Shown: positions 8,972-17,961, numbered from the stretch's first letter. The stretch is 61,911 nucleotides of DNA from Mycolicibacter senuensis (GCF_002101885.1 NZ_LQPS01000001.1:1-61911), one strand, 5' to 3'. A program made the numbers and translations. The notes: generated by a model not told the origin, from the letters alone.

Positions 8972-9589
8972 GTGACAGAGATTCCGGACAAGACGATCAG
9001 CCGGCGCACCTTCGTGCGCGGCGCCGCCTGGTCGGTGCCGGTCCTGGGCATCGCACTCGCCGCGCCCCGCGCCCTGGCGGTGCCGCCCGGCTCGCAGGAC
9101 TGCGGTGATCCCGACGAACTGATCGAGAACTGCGTGGTGCAACTGCCCGAAGAGTTCACTTCGACCAGTTTCAGCACCACCGCCGTCGCGGGCGGCACGA
9201 ATTACTCGGTGTTGTTCAGCACCAATATCCGGCCCGGGCCGTTGGTGCCGGCCGCTGCCACCGGCTACCGGATCAACAGCACCGGTCTGACCGGTACCAA
9301 GCGTGATGGCGTAGCCTTCTCGATCACACCGCACATCGGTGAGCGCGGGCCCCGGGTACTCGGCGCTCGGTCGGGATCGTCGCTGGGCTTCGTCGTCGAC
9401 GCGCCGTGGACGGCGGGACAACTGGTTCGCAACTTCGCCTACGCCTTCGACGTGGTGTACCTCAACGGGCTGACCGAGATTCAGACCTGCTCGTATGTGA
9501 CTGCGATGGCGCTGGCCGAGAACGGACTGATCGTCGGGGGAGTCGGCTCGGTGACGTTCTCCCCGCCGCGGTTGGCCGCCTGTACTTAG
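8972..9589 (+). CDS. Tat-exported protein of unknown function
   Basis: A 205-residue protein with a clear twin-arginine signal: ISRRTFVRG (about 9-17), a hydrophobic stretch, and an ALA cleavage region near residue 36. The mature part begins with PPGSQDCGDPDELIENC and is rich in Ser, Thr, Gly and alternating hydrophobics, suggesting a beta-sandwich. Four cysteines could form disulfides outside the cell. It contains no enzyme motif I recognise. It starts 25 bp after the LLM gene, and its stop overlaps by 4 bp the stop of the convergent DinB-like gene. Confidence 0.8.
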   Translation: MTEIPDKTISRRTFVRGAAWSVPVLGIALAAPRALAVPPGSQDCGDPDELIENCVVQLPEEFTSTSFSTTAVAGGTNYSVLFSTNIRPGPLVPAAATGYRINSTGLTGTKRDGVAFSITPHIGERGPRVLGARSGSSLGFVVDAPWTAGQLVRNFAYAFDVVYLNGLTEIQTCSYVTAMALAENGLIVGGVGSVTFSPPRLAACT

Positions 9590-10257
9590 CCGACTGGGAT
9601 CGGCTGGTCGTCGTCGCGGGGGCCGAACGCACCGAACCCGTCGACCAGCTCAGCCGGCGGTGCCGGCGACCAGTCCCAGCCGGCGATCTGCCGTCGCGAC
9701 CGCCGGCTGAACAGCCCGCGCAGCAGCTCGTAGCCGTCGGCGCGCAACTCCATTACCGACTCCCCTGACCCGCAACGCCATTGCCGGTCCAGCTCATCGG
9801 TGATCACCAGCGTTGCGGTGTCGCGCAGCCGCCGGCCGGGGAAGTGGCCCATCGCCGCCAGGAACGGCTGCCAGTGCTCGCGGTCGGTGCGCGCCAGACC
9901 CAGCGCCTCGTGCAGGTCTGCTTCGTGGCAGATCGCGTCCGCGGCCAGGTTCGGGCCGGTGTGCCGCTCCGGCAGGCTTGCTTCGACGGCCGGGGCGGCA
10001 CGTTGCCATTCGTCGAGCAACTCCTCGACCGGCCGGCGACGCCGTTCGGCGACGTGCCGCGCCGTCCAGGAGTCACCGGGCGCGCCGTCAAGACGGCCGG
10101 CCAACACGTCGGCGGCACCGCCGACCAGGTGGGCCAGCACGTGGTGCACCGTCCAGCCGGGCGTGGCCGGGACAGGGGTGCGCAGTTGGTGGTCGCCGAG
10201 CCCGGCGGCCAGCGCCCCGATCCGGCCGCGAGCGGCCCGGTAGATCGCGTCAAGCAT
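9586..10257 (-). CDS. DinB-like / mycothiol-dependent maleylpyruvate isomerase-family protein
   Basis: A 223-residue metal-binding helical-bundle protein of the DinB/MDMPI superfamily. The conserved histidines appear as TVHHVLAHLVGG (about 36-47) and CHEADLHEALG (about 109-119), spaced as in the family's three-His metal site. Members typically use mycothiol as cofactor. The start overlaps the end of the upstream FAD oxidoreductase gene by 8 bp, so translation is likely coupled. The substrate is unknown. Confidence 0.82.
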   Translation of the reverse strand: MLDAIYRAARGRIGALAAGLGDHQLRTPVPATPGWTVHHVLAHLVGGAADVLAGRLDGAPGDSWTARHVAERRRRPVEELLDEWQRAAPAVEASLPERHTGPNLAADAICHEADLHEALGLARTDREHWQPFLAAMGHFPGRRLRDTATLVITDELDRQWRCGSGESVMELRADGYELLRGLFSRRSRRQIAGWDWSPAPPAELVDGFGAFGPRDDDQPIPVG

Positions 10258-11500
10258 GGGAGCCTCCTGCGCTGGGGTGTGGCGAAAGCAGTGTGCCCGC
10301 CGGGTTTTCGGGCAGCAGCCGGCGGGTGGGATGGCGTTCGGTGACTACCATGTCGCGGGCCGCGGCGGTTCCGGCCGCATCGGCGAACCAGCGGCCGAGC
10401 CGGTGGCGGATCGGGCGCGGGCGATCCGGCGAGGACGGCTGGTCGGCTGCGCCGTTCGCTGCCCAGACCGGCGCGATCCGGCGGGCCGCGGCGCGAAAGA
10501 ACCGCTGCGGCAGCTCGGGTCCGCCTTCTCGCAGGCAGTCGCGCAGCGCGACCGCTTCGAGCGCGGCCATCGTCATGCCCTGTCCGTGCAGCGGATTGAG
10601 CCGGCACAGCCCGTCGCCGATCACCACCAGCCCGGCGGGCAACCGCGGCATTCGGTCGTAGCGGTGCCACAACGCACCGGTGTCGTGGGACACCGCGAGC
10701 TCGCCCATTGGCGTGGCATCGCGTAACCCCGCCAGGATGCCGGCCGGCAGGACTTGTTTGGCCGCGGCCAGCATGGCGGTGAAATCGGTTGGGGGAGGAC
10801 CGTGCTCGCCGCGGCGGGCGATGGCCAGCATCCAGGTATCGCGCTCGCAGGCCATCAGCAACAGCACCGGGGCGGGCCGGCCCCGGTTGACGAAGACCAG
10901 CCGGTCGGCGAGCCGGCCCGGCGGGATGCGCACTAACTGGCTGGAGTAGCCCCAATTCGCGTCGCGGCGCTGCTCGGGCACGCTGCCGAAGCCGTGCCCG
11001 GCCAGGAACTCGGCGCTGCGCGCGGCGCGGCCCGTCGCGTCGACGACCAGATCGGCGTGCAGCACCTGGGTGAGGCGGTTGCGTTGATTTTTGACCCGGA
11101 CGCCGGTGACGGTGTCCCGGTCGTGCACCGGCTCGATCGCGTCGTGGCCGTCGAGAAAGGCGACGTTGCCGATCCGGTCGACGCCCCCTCGCACCTGGAA
11201 CTCCAGGAACGGCCGGCTCGCGCTGTAAACCGCCAGGGACTTCGGGTCGGCGAGTCTGGCTGTCCGGTTGAGCTCGTCGAGTATGCCGGGGAACAGTTCA
11301 CCGAGGATGTTCGTGCCGCCGCTGAGGAAGCTGTGCAGGTGGCGGCCCTGCGGCACCCCCTTGCGGTGGACCGGGTGGTCGGGCAGCCGATCCCGGTCCA
11401 CCACCGTGACGGAGTCGTAGAACTCCGAGACCACCCGAGCCGCCAGCAGTCCGGCCATCCCGGCTCCCAGCACGACCGCAGACGTTCCCGATTCGCCCAC
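10250..11500 (-). CDS. FAD-dependent oxidoreductase (geranylgeranyl-reductase/hydroxylase-like)
   Basis: A flavoprotein of 416 residues. The N-terminal dinucleotide-binding motif is VVLGAGMAGLLAARV (about 8-22), with an arginine-rich VVDRDRLP strand end and a later GDGLCRLNPLHGQGMTMA motif, the GD motif of aromatic-hydroxylase-type FAD enzymes. I chose GTG 11500 because GGGAAGGGG lies six bases upstream. It is the first gene of a two-gene unit with the DinB-like protein and is divergent from the PPE operon. It probably hydroxylates or reduces a hydrophobic substrate. Confidence 0.85.
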   Translation of the reverse strand: MGESGTSAVVLGAGMAGLLAARVVSEFYDSVTVVDRDRLPDHPVHRKGVPQGRHLHSFLSGGTNILGELFPGILDELNRTARLADPKSLAVYSASRPFLEFQVRGGVDRIGNVAFLDGHDAIEPVHDRDTVTGVRVKNQRNRLTQVLHADLVVDATGRAARSAEFLAGHGFGSVPEQRRDANWGYSSQLVRIPPGRLADRLVFVNRGRPAPVLLLMACERDTWMLAIARRGEHGPPPTDFTAMLAAAKQVLPAGILAGLRDATPMGELAVSHDTGALWHRYDRMPRLPAGLVVIGDGLCRLNPLHGQGMTMAALEAVALRDCLREGGPELPQRFFRAAARRIAPVWAANGAADQPSSPDRPRPIRHRLGRWFADAAGTAAARDMVVTERHPTRRLLPENPAGTLLSPHPSAGGSHA

Positions 11501-11743
11501 CGCAATCCCCTTCCCGACGCCAGGGGCCCACGATACACACAAATTAAGAAACTTAAGAGTATCTTGGCGTAACAGTAAGATGGCTGCCGGTCGGGGCCGC
11601 CCGCCGCCATGTGATCGCGGGCACAGCCTTCTCCAGGATGTCGGACAGTTACCTCCCGGCGATCTACCAGAGAGTCACTTTAGATTCGCTTTCTAGCCAC
11701 CTTGGGTGGTCGTCGGAGTCCCCACTTCCGGAGGTCAGGTGAG
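11501..11743. promoter_or_regulatory. divergent promoter region upstream of the PPE operon
   Basis: This is a 243-bp gap between the FAD oxidoreductase and the first PPE gene. The part around 11540-11580 is strikingly AT-rich and holds a TTAAG-AAA-CTTAA inverted repeat (near 11544-11556) plus GTAACAGTAAG. The PPE ribosome site GGAGGT is at 11730-11735. I see no gene in it. Confidence 0.45.
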
Positions 11744-13015
11744 ATGGAATTCGCAGCGACGCCCCCAGAAGTCCACTCCGGCTTGATGTATTCCGGAGCG
11801 GGGCCCGGGCCGCTGCTGGCCGCCGCCGCAGCGTGGGCCGGGCTGGCCGGCGAATTGCACGCCGCGGCCGCGGCCTACTCTTCGGTGATCGCCGATCTAT
11901 CCGGGTCCTGGCACGGGCCGTCGGCGGTGTCGATGGCGGTAGCAGCTGCCCCCTACGCGGAGTGGATCGGTGCGACGGCGCTGCGGGTCGAGCAAGTGGC
12001 CGCCCAGGTCGCCGCGGCGGCCACAGCCTACGAGGCCGCGTTCGCGGCGCACGTCCCGCCGCCGGTGATCGCGGCCAACCGCAGCCTGCACATGACGCTG
12101 GTTGCGACGAACCTGCTGGGACAGCACACCCCGGCGATCGCGGCGACCGATGCGCTCTACGCCGAGATGTGGGCGCAGGACTCCGCCGCCATGTACGCCT
12201 ACGCCGGCTCGGCGGCGGCTGCCACCCAGGTCAGCGTGTTCGACCCGGCTCCGGAGGCCGCCGACCTCGCCGCCGTGACCCGGGCGGTCACGGCGGCCGA
12301 GAATGCCGGGGTCAGGACCGCCTCGGCCGCCCCGTCGAGGGTTTCGCAGCTGATGTCGGCGGTGCCCCGAGCGCTGCAGAACCTCAACCCATCCCCGGCG
12401 CAGACGGCGCCGTCCCTCGGTGACGTCGGTTCGGGGATCGGCGGCATCGGCGAGCTGCTGGGCGACCTGGTGGGGCCGTACTCGCCGCTCGGTCACCTCT
12501 CCAACCTCGGCAGCGGGTGGCTGATCGCCGGCCAGCTGGTGGGCTTGGCCCAGAACCCGCCCGGGGTGGCCGGCGTGCTCAGCGGCCCGGCCCCGGTCAC
12601 CGGTGCCCTCGGCCCGCTGACGGGTGGGTACATCTCCTCCCAGCTGCCACTGTCCGCGGTGGGCTCGACCGGCGCCACGGTGGCGGCGAGCGCCGGGCAG
12701 GCGAGCATGGTCGGGTCGCTGTCCGTGCCGGCGAGCTGGGCCACCGCCGCACCGGCCGGAAAGGCGCTGCCGGCGGCACTGTCGAGCAGCCCGACCAGCG
12801 CCGGCGCCTCGGCGTTCGCTGTCGAGGGCTCATCGACTGCGATGTTCAATGAGATGGCGCTGGCGAGCCTGGCCGGCCGCGCCGTCGGTGGCACCGCGGT
12901 GCAGTCCGTCGCGGGCGGTGCCGCGCGGGTGATCGACAAGGCGCCCGACACCGAGGCGCTGACCACCGCGACCATTCTGGTCATCCCGGTACCCGAGGAG
13001 GGGGGTGCGTCGTGA
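11744..13015 (+). CDS. PPE family protein, PPE-SVP subfamily
   Basis: A 423-residue PPE protein, an ESX (type VII) secretion substrate. The Pro-Pro-Glu signature is at 7-9 (FAATPPEVHSG), the SWHGPSAVSM helix-turn lies near 58, and the helical PPE domain runs to about residue 180. The C-terminal half has the SVP motif (MVGSLSVPASWATA, about 324-337). ATG 11744 has GGAGGT eight bases upstream. It overlaps the next PPE gene by 4 bp. No PE partner gene is adjacent, so its chaperone or heterodimer partner must be encoded elsewhere. Confidence 0.95.
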   Translation: MEFAATPPEVHSGLMYSGAGPGPLLAAAAAWAGLAGELHAAAAAYSSVIADLSGSWHGPSAVSMAVAAAPYAEWIGATALRVEQVAAQVAAAATAYEAAFAAHVPPPVIAANRSLHMTLVATNLLGQHTPAIAATDALYAEMWAQDSAAMYAYAGSAAAATQVSVFDPAPEAADLAAVTRAVTAAENAGVRTASAAPSRVSQLMSAVPRALQNLNPSPAQTAPSLGDVGSGIGGIGELLGDLVGPYSPLGHLSNLGSGWLIAGQLVGLAQNPPGVAGVLSGPAPVTGALGPLTGGYISSQLPLSAVGSTGATVAASAGQASMVGSLSVPASWATAAPAGKALPAALSSSPTSAGASAFAVEGSSTAMFNEMALASLAGRAVGGTAVQSVAGGAARVIDKAPDTEALTTATILVIPVPEEGGAS

Positions 13016-14316
13016 TCGACTTCGCCACCATTCCCCCGGAGGTCACCTCCGGCCTGCTCTACGCGGGCCCGGGCGCCGAATCCCTGCTGGCCGCGGCCAC
13101 CGGCTGGCAGGGATTGGCCACCGAACTGCAGTCCGTCACGGCCTCCTATCGCGCCGTGCTGTCGACGTTGACGCTCGACTGGGTGGGTCCGTCGTCGACG
13201 GCGATGGTCGCTGCCGCAACGCCCTTCGTGGACTGGGTGTCGGGTGCGGCCGCGCAGGCCACCCAGGCGGCGGCGCAGGCCGGTGCCGCGGCGAGCGCCT
13301 TCGAGGTGGCGCTGGCCGCCGTGGTGCCACCGCCGGTGATCGCGGCCAACCGCAGCCTGCGGGACGCGCTGCTGGCGACCAACACCCTCGGGCAGCACAC
13401 CGCGGCGATCGCGGCCGCTGACGCCCAGTACGCGCAGATGTGGGCCCAGGACGCCGCCGCGATGGTCCAATACGAGGCCGCCGCCGCGTCGGCCACCCGG
13501 CTCACCCCGTTCGCCTCGCCGCCGCAGTCCGCCAACCCGGCCGGCCAAGCCGGACCGGGCCTCGCCGCGGCCGGGGATGCCGCCGAGATCCCGGGCATCT
13601 ACGAAGGACTGTTCAGCACCCTCGGTGGGGTCATGAAATTCGGTGGGCTGGGCAATGTCGTGCTGAGCGGGCCCAACTTCGGCATGGTCCAATTCAAGTC
13701 GTTCTACAAGCCGCAGGCGCTGCTGCCGGAGATCCCGCGGTCCGCGCTCGGTGCTGGGCTGGGCGCCGGTTTGAGCGGTGGGCCGGCGTCGGCGGCGCGC
13801 GGCGGCATGGCCCGCGCGGTGACGGCCGGAGTGGGCGCCGCGCCTACGGTCGGGGCGTTGTCGGTGCCGCCCGGCTGGGCGACCGCGACCCCGGCGATCC
13901 GGCTGGCCGCCACCGCGCTGCCGACCTCGCTGCCGACGGCCGGCAGCGCCGTCGCGGCGCCGGTGGCCGGCCCGGCCGGTCTGCTCAACCCGGCGGCGTT
14001 GGGTGCCCTGACCGGCGGCGCGCTGGGGGCTCCGGGCGCGCAGCTGATCAACGGCGCCAATATCCGCGGCGGGTCCGGCAGCGGCGGCAAGGGCGGCAAG
14101 GGCACCGCCCCGGTTCAACTCGACCGGGTGCTGGCCCAGTTGCAGAAGCAGAAGGATGCGGTGCAGCACTGGCAGATCGACGAGGCGGGCTTGGACGACC
14201 TGCTCGAGGAACTGGCGAAGAAGCCCGGTTTCCACGCGGTGCACCTGAGGAAAACCGCCCGGGACGCCGGGACGGCCGGCGCCGCCGGATCCGCCACGGC
14301 GACGGCGCTGCCGTGA
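13012..14316 (+). CDS. PPE family protein, PPE-SVP subfamily
   Basis: A second PPE protein, 434 residues, starting at the GTG of a GTGA overlap with the previous stop. PPE occurs at 8-10 (FATIPPEVTSG), the DWVGPSSTAM turn near 57, and an SVP motif TVGALSVPPGWATA near residue 280. Residues 90-150 closely match the upstream PPE (both contain VPPPVIAANRSL and LGQHT), indicating tandem duplication. The last ~90 residues are charged with a Gly/Lys linker, unlike the first PPE. It overlaps the DUF732 gene by 4 bp, so the three genes form one transcript. Confidence 0.95.
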   Translation: MIDFATIPPEVTSGLLYAGPGAESLLAAATGWQGLATELQSVTASYRAVLSTLTLDWVGPSSTAMVAAATPFVDWVSGAAAQATQAAAQAGAAASAFEVALAAVVPPPVIAANRSLRDALLATNTLGQHTAAIAAADAQYAQMWAQDAAAMVQYEAAAASATRLTPFASPPQSANPAGQAGPGLAAAGDAAEIPGIYEGLFSTLGGVMKFGGLGNVVLSGPNFGMVQFKSFYKPQALLPEIPRSALGAGLGAGLSGGPASAARGGMARAVTAGVGAAPTVGALSVPPGWATATPAIRLAATALPTSLPTAGSAVAAPVAGPAGLLNPAALGALTGGALGAPGAQLINGANIRGGSGSGGKGGKGTAPVQLDRVLAQLQKQKDAVQHWQIDEAGLDDLLEELAKKPGFHAVHLRKTARDAGTAGAAGSATATALP

Positions 14317-14663
14317 AGCAGCGGTGGGCGCTGGGCGTTGCCGCCGGCCTCGCCGTCGGCGCGGTTCCGGCAGCCGCCGACCCCGGGCCGGGCGCCCAGC
14401 TCGACTCCGACGCTGCGGCCGTCGCCGTCCACCACGCGGCCTTCCTGGAGTCGCTGGACGCCGCCGGAATCACCTACAGCAGCGCCGGTCAGGCCATCGA
14501 GGCCGCCCGTGCGGTCTGCGGGCTGGTGGACCGCGGCGAACCCGGCCTGCAGGTGATCTCCGACCTGAAGGCCACCAATCCCGGGTTCACCACCGACGGC
14601 GCGGCGCAGTTCGCTGCCATTGCGGCCAACACCTACTGCCCGCACCAACTCGACACCAAGTGA
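14313..14663 (+). CDS. small secreted DUF732-domain protein
   Basis: A 116-residue exported protein. It begins at GTG 14313, sharing GTGA with the PPE stop. The signal peptide is VKQRWALGVAAGLAVGAVPA followed by AADPG. The mature part fits DUF732: FLESLDAAGITYSSAG, one Cys in AVCGLVDRG, then NPGFTTDGAAQFAAIAA and a second Cys in YCPHQL, the pair probably forming a disulfide. These proteins are mycobacterial, secreted and of unknown function. Its place as third gene of the PPE operon suggests a linked cell-surface role. Confidence 0.85.
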   Translation: MKQRWALGVAAGLAVGAVPAAADPGPGAQLDSDAAAVAVHHAAFLESLDAAGITYSSAGQAIEAARAVCGLVDRGEPGLQVISDLKATNPGFTTDGAAQFAAIAANTYCPHQLDTK

Positions 14664-14679
14664 CGGGCGCCGGCCCCGG

Positions 14680-15123
14680 CTAACCCCCGCTGGGGGCGGG
14701 CGCGGGAGCGGGCGGCCGTTGCTGGGGCACGAAACCCTTGAGCACGTCGGGCAGCCCCGCCGACTGCTGCGGCACCGGTGCACAGGTGGGCGGGCATTCG
14801 GTCAGTTGCCAGGGCGCGCAGCGGTCGGTCCGGAAGGTGGTGTCGCTGGGCTCGATCAGCACCACCTGCGGTTTCTTGGTCATCGCGCTGTCGACGATCT
14901 TGTCGCCGCTGTTTCGACGCCAGTAGCAGGCGTTTCCCTCGCGCGGTCCGTCGGAGCGGTAGGTGCCCGGCGCAATGTCCTTTCCGACAGTGAAGGTGCC
15001 GTCGGTGTCGATCACCTGTTTGGGTCCCGGCGGTGGCGCCGGTTCCGAACTTGCGGAGCCGGCACCGGCCCAAGCCGCAGCCAGCGTGATAGCCACCGTG
15101 CCAGCCAACATCGTCGATCTCAT
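14680..15123 (-). CDS. small secreted protein, proline-rich C-terminus
   Basis: A 147-residue exported protein from ATG 15123, with signal peptide MRSTMLAGTVAITLAAAWAG and a likely cleavage after GSASS. The mature domain has DIAPGTYRSDGP, CYWRRNSG, an RCAPWQL and a CPPTC segment, a pattern seen in mycobacterial secreted proteins with a small disulfide-rich beta domain. A Pro/Ala tail (QQRPPAPAPAPSGG) follows. It converges with the DUF732 gene at a 16-bp gap. The function is unknown. Confidence 0.78.
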   Translation of the reverse strand: MRSTMLAGTVAITLAAAWAGAGSASSEPAPPPGPKQVIDTDGTFTVGKDIAPGTYRSDGPREGNACYWRRNSGDKIVDSAMTKKPQVVLIEPSDTTFRTDRCAPWQLTECPPTCAPVPQQSAGLPDVLKGFVPQQRPPAPAPAPSGG

Positions 15124-15270
15124 ACCAGGCGAGGGTACCGCCTTGCGCTGGTGACCCGACCACTGTAAGGCCGCTGCAAAAGACAAGGGAAAACCCTGTA
15201 TCGGCGACGACGCGGACGTTGCTATCTTTCGCCTAATAATTTGCTGAAAGAACACGATGGAGGGGTTGAA

Positions 15271-16437
15271 ATGATCCACTACCCTGGGATCGGTGCGCGG
15301 GTCGGCGCGCTGGCGCTGGCATTGGGTACCGGTGTGGCAGCGGTGCAGGGGGGCGGGATCGCCACCGCGGCGGCCGGAGTGGATTCCGCTGCCATGGCGG
15401 CTCCAGCGGGCGACTCCCTGCTGTCTGCGGTTGTGCAACTGCTCGCTTTGTCCTACGTGGATTACTACGACGATCCATGGATCGAGGCGGAAACTGCGAT
15501 GGAACGCGAACTCGGCTCGATGTATATCAATCAGTACTTCTCCATATCGCCGGTGGATACCCCCCTTTACGATATGATGGCTCAAATCACTCAACAGCCG
15601 GTTTTTCCTTCCCTACTCACGGGTGACTACGGCCCATCCGATGCATACATGGTGGCCTGGCAGACCGATCCCGGCACCGGTATTGGCTATATGACTGGAG
15701 CTTGGAAAATGGATGTCGGAGTGCCGCTGTACGAAGAAAGAGGCTATGGACACGACGTCGTATTCTTCGACAAGGGTTTCTACCCGCAGATCTTTACTCA
15801 GATACCGGGATTCGCGCCCGAATTCGGTGACCATGCCTTCCCCAGCTACCCAGGTGACCCGGGCGATCCCGGTGGCCCCGGCGACGTTACCGGGTTTCCC
15901 GACCCGCTCAAAGATATTGTGGCTGCACTCGCGCCGCCGCTGCGGAGTGAGGACCTGGAAACACTGTTGGCAAACCTGGAGGCCCACCCGTTGGGCGCCA
16001 CGGGACTCGACGAACTGTTGCAGAGTCTCGGCAACTTCAACGGGGATGTGGGCCGCTATCTGTTCAACAACTACAGTTCCATCGTGGACATACTTGCCAA
16101 TAGTGTGAAGAATGCCGTCGGCGCCTATAACCTCCAAGGGTTCTTGAGTGGTATGTTCGGCAACGGCGAACTCACCGGACTGGGATTGAAGCTGACAGGA
16201 ATTGGATATCTCAGCGCCGTGGCATTGCAGGTGGACAAGGACACTATAGGTATGATCCTGGCCAACAAGGATGATTTCAGCCTCGAGAACATCATGATGG
16301 TTGCGCAAAATAACTTCTTGCACCCCGATCAGGCGGTGTCCGGCCTCATGGATGGAATTCAAGTAGCCAGCAACAACATAGCGACCGAGGCCGTGGACCT
16401 GTTTGTCCCGGAGTGGCTGCAGAACATGTTCGGCTGA
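15271..16437 (+). CDS. orphan exported protein with atypical base composition
   Basis: A 388-residue protein I do not recognise. ATG 15271 follows GGAGGGG by five bases, and a TAATAAT -10-like element lies at 15234-15240. Residues 7-40 are a hydrophobic, Ala/Gly-rich signal segment. The mature part is acidic and Tyr/Asn/Met-rich, with a short collagen-like Gly-Asp-Pro stretch near residue 195 (YPGDPGDPGGPGD) and helical leucine-rich segments after it. By eye the gene is far less GC-rich than its neighbours (about half GC in parts), with codons such as ATA and AAT that are rare here. Recent transfer, or a rapidly evolving surface protein, is possible. Confidence 0.72.
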   Translation: MIHYPGIGARVGALALALGTGVAAVQGGGIATAAAGVDSAAMAAPAGDSLLSAVVQLLALSYVDYYDDPWIEAETAMERELGSMYINQYFSISPVDTPLYDMMAQITQQPVFPSLLTGDYGPSDAYMVAWQTDPGTGIGYMTGAWKMDVGVPLYEERGYGHDVVFFDKGFYPQIFTQIPGFAPEFGDHAFPSYPGDPGDPGGPGDVTGFPDPLKDIVAALAPPLRSEDLETLLANLEAHPLGATGLDELLQSLGNFNGDVGRYLFNNYSSIVDILANSVKNAVGAYNLQGFLSGMFGNGELTGLGLKLTGIGYLSAVALQVDKDTIGMILANKDDFSLENIMMVAQNNFLHPDQAVSGLMDGIQVASNNIATEAVDLFVPEWLQNMFG

Positions 16438-16473
16438 GGCCGGCGCATCGGCGGGCGTGGAGGCCGAAGCTCG

Positions 16474-17112
16474 TTACGACTTGACGCCGACCGTGATCAG
16501 GTCCGACACCAGCAGCGTCCATGCCGGTCGCGCCACTCGATGCTGGTCGGCCACGGCGAATCCGGCGTCGGTGAACAGCGTGCGCATCTCACTCGGCGAG
16601 GGCTGGCGCGACGGGTTCCACCGGATCCCGGCCAGCTGGAGCGGATCGGGCAGCCGGGGGCTCATCGCGGTGACCGCGGCCATCCCGCCCGGCGCCAGGA
16701 CCCGGTGGAACTCCCGCACCGCGGCCGGTTGGTTGAAGAAGTGAAACGCCGAGCTGGTGACCACCGCGTCGAGCGTCTCGTCCTCGAACGGCAGCTGTTC
16801 GGCGGGCCCGGTCAGCCACTGCACCCGCGGTGACCGCGTCCGGGCCTCGTTGAGCATCCCGTCGGACATATCCACTCCGTAGACGGCATCGGGTTGCAGC
16901 TCGCGTTCGATGCGGTCGGCCAGGATGCCGGTGCCGCAGGCGATGTCGGCGACCCGGGCCGGCTGATGAGACCGCAGCGCGGCAATCAGCTCGTCCTGGG
17001 CCGGGCGATAGACCCAGCGTTGCAGGAAGCGGGTGTCATAGGCCGGAGCGGCAAAGCTCCAGAACCGGGTGACGACGTCATTGAGTGCTCGGCGCGGAGC
17101 GGGAGGTGCCAC
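16474..17112 (-). CDS. class I SAM-dependent methyltransferase
   Basis: A 212-residue methyltransferase of the UbiE/Methyltransf_11 type. Motif I is VADIACGTGILADRI, followed by the acidic strand end YGVDMSDGML, the PAEQLPFEDETLDAVVTSSAFHFF region, and the post-motif LAPGGMAAVTAM. The frame is open upstream to 17274, but that would overlap the rhomboid gene. GTG 17112 (VAPPAPRRALNDVVTRFW) gives a normal length. It is divergent from the rhomboid gene across 54 bp. The substrate is unknown. Confidence 0.83.
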   Translation of the reverse strand: MAPPAPRRALNDVVTRFWSFAAPAYDTRFLQRWVYRPAQDELIAALRSHQPARVADIACGTGILADRIERELQPDAVYGVDMSDGMLNEARTRSPRVQWLTGPAEQLPFEDETLDAVVTSSAFHFFNQPAAVREFHRVLAPGGMAAVTAMSPRLPDPLQLAGIRWNPSRQPSPSEMRTLFTDAGFAVADQHRVARPAWTLLVSDLITVGVKS

Positions 17113-17166
17113 GACATGAAATCTACCGCCGTGCCGATGCGAGGGTCCCGATGAGAAGGTGTATCC

Positions 17167-17961
17167 ATGACCGTCTGCTACCGGCACCCCGACCGGGCCA
17201 CCGCACTGCGCTGCACCCGCTGTGAGCGCTACATCTGTGGTGAGTGCATGCGTGGCGCCGCCGTCGGGCAGCACTGCGTCGACTGCGCCCAGCAGGGCGG
17301 CGCGCCGCGCCGGTCTCGCCCGCTGGTGCGGGCCGCCTCGGCGACACCGGTGATCAGCTTCGGGCTGATCGCGCTGAACGTGCTGGCATTCATCGGGCAG
17401 ATGTCATCCGGCCAGCTCGACTCCGAGTTGGTGCTCTGGTCGCCGGCGGTGGCCGACGGGCAGCTCTACCGGCTGTTGACCTCGGCGTTCCTGCACTACG
17501 GGGCGATGCACCTGTTGCTGAACATGTGGGCGCTGTATGTGGTGGGCCCGCCGCTGGAAGGCCTGCTCGGCCGGGCCCGATTCAGCGCGCTGTATCTGCT
17601 CAGCGCGCTGGGTGGTTCGGTCACGGTCTATCTGCTGGCGCCGCTGAACACCGCCACCGCCGGGGCTTCCGGGGCCATCTTCGGCTTGTTCGGGGCGACG
17701 CTGATCGTCGGCCGGCGACTGCAGATGGACATCGGCTGGGTGGCGGCGATCATCGTGATCAACCTGGTCTTCACGTTCACCATCCCGCAGATCAGCTGGC
17801 AGGGCCATGTCGGCGGCCTGGTCACCGGGGTGCTGGTCGCGGGCGCCTACGTCTATCCCGCGGCGCCACGCCGCACTCAGATCCAAGTCGCGGTCAGTGT
17901 CGCACTGCTTGCGCTTTTCGTTGCGCTGATCTGGTGGCGCACTGCCCAATTGGTCTCCTGA
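17167..17961 (+). CDS. rhomboid intramembrane serine protease with N-terminal zinc-binding domain
   Basis: A 264-residue membrane protease, matching Mtb Rv0110 in position. Residues 1-45 hold paired Cys/His motifs (CYRHP, CTRCERYICGECM, HCVDC), a B-box-like zinc finger. Six transmembrane segments follow from about residue 62. The catalytic dyad is Ser168 in GASGAIFG and His214 in QGHVGGLVTG. It cleaves substrates within the membrane; the targets in mycobacteria are largely unknown. The acyltransferase gene follows on the same strand, as Rv0111 does in Mtb. Confidence 0.93.
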   Translation: MTVCYRHPDRATALRCTRCERYICGECMRGAAVGQHCVDCAQQGGAPRRSRPLVRAASATPVISFGLIALNVLAFIGQMSSGQLDSELVLWSPAVADGQLYRLLTSAFLHYGAMHLLLNMWALYVVGPPLEGLLGRARFSALYLLSALGGSVTVYLLAPLNTATAGASGAIFGLFGATLIVGRRLQMDIGWVAAIIVINLVFTFTIPQISWQGHVGGLVTGVLVAGAYVYPAAPRRTQIQVAVSVALLALFVALIWWRTAQLVS

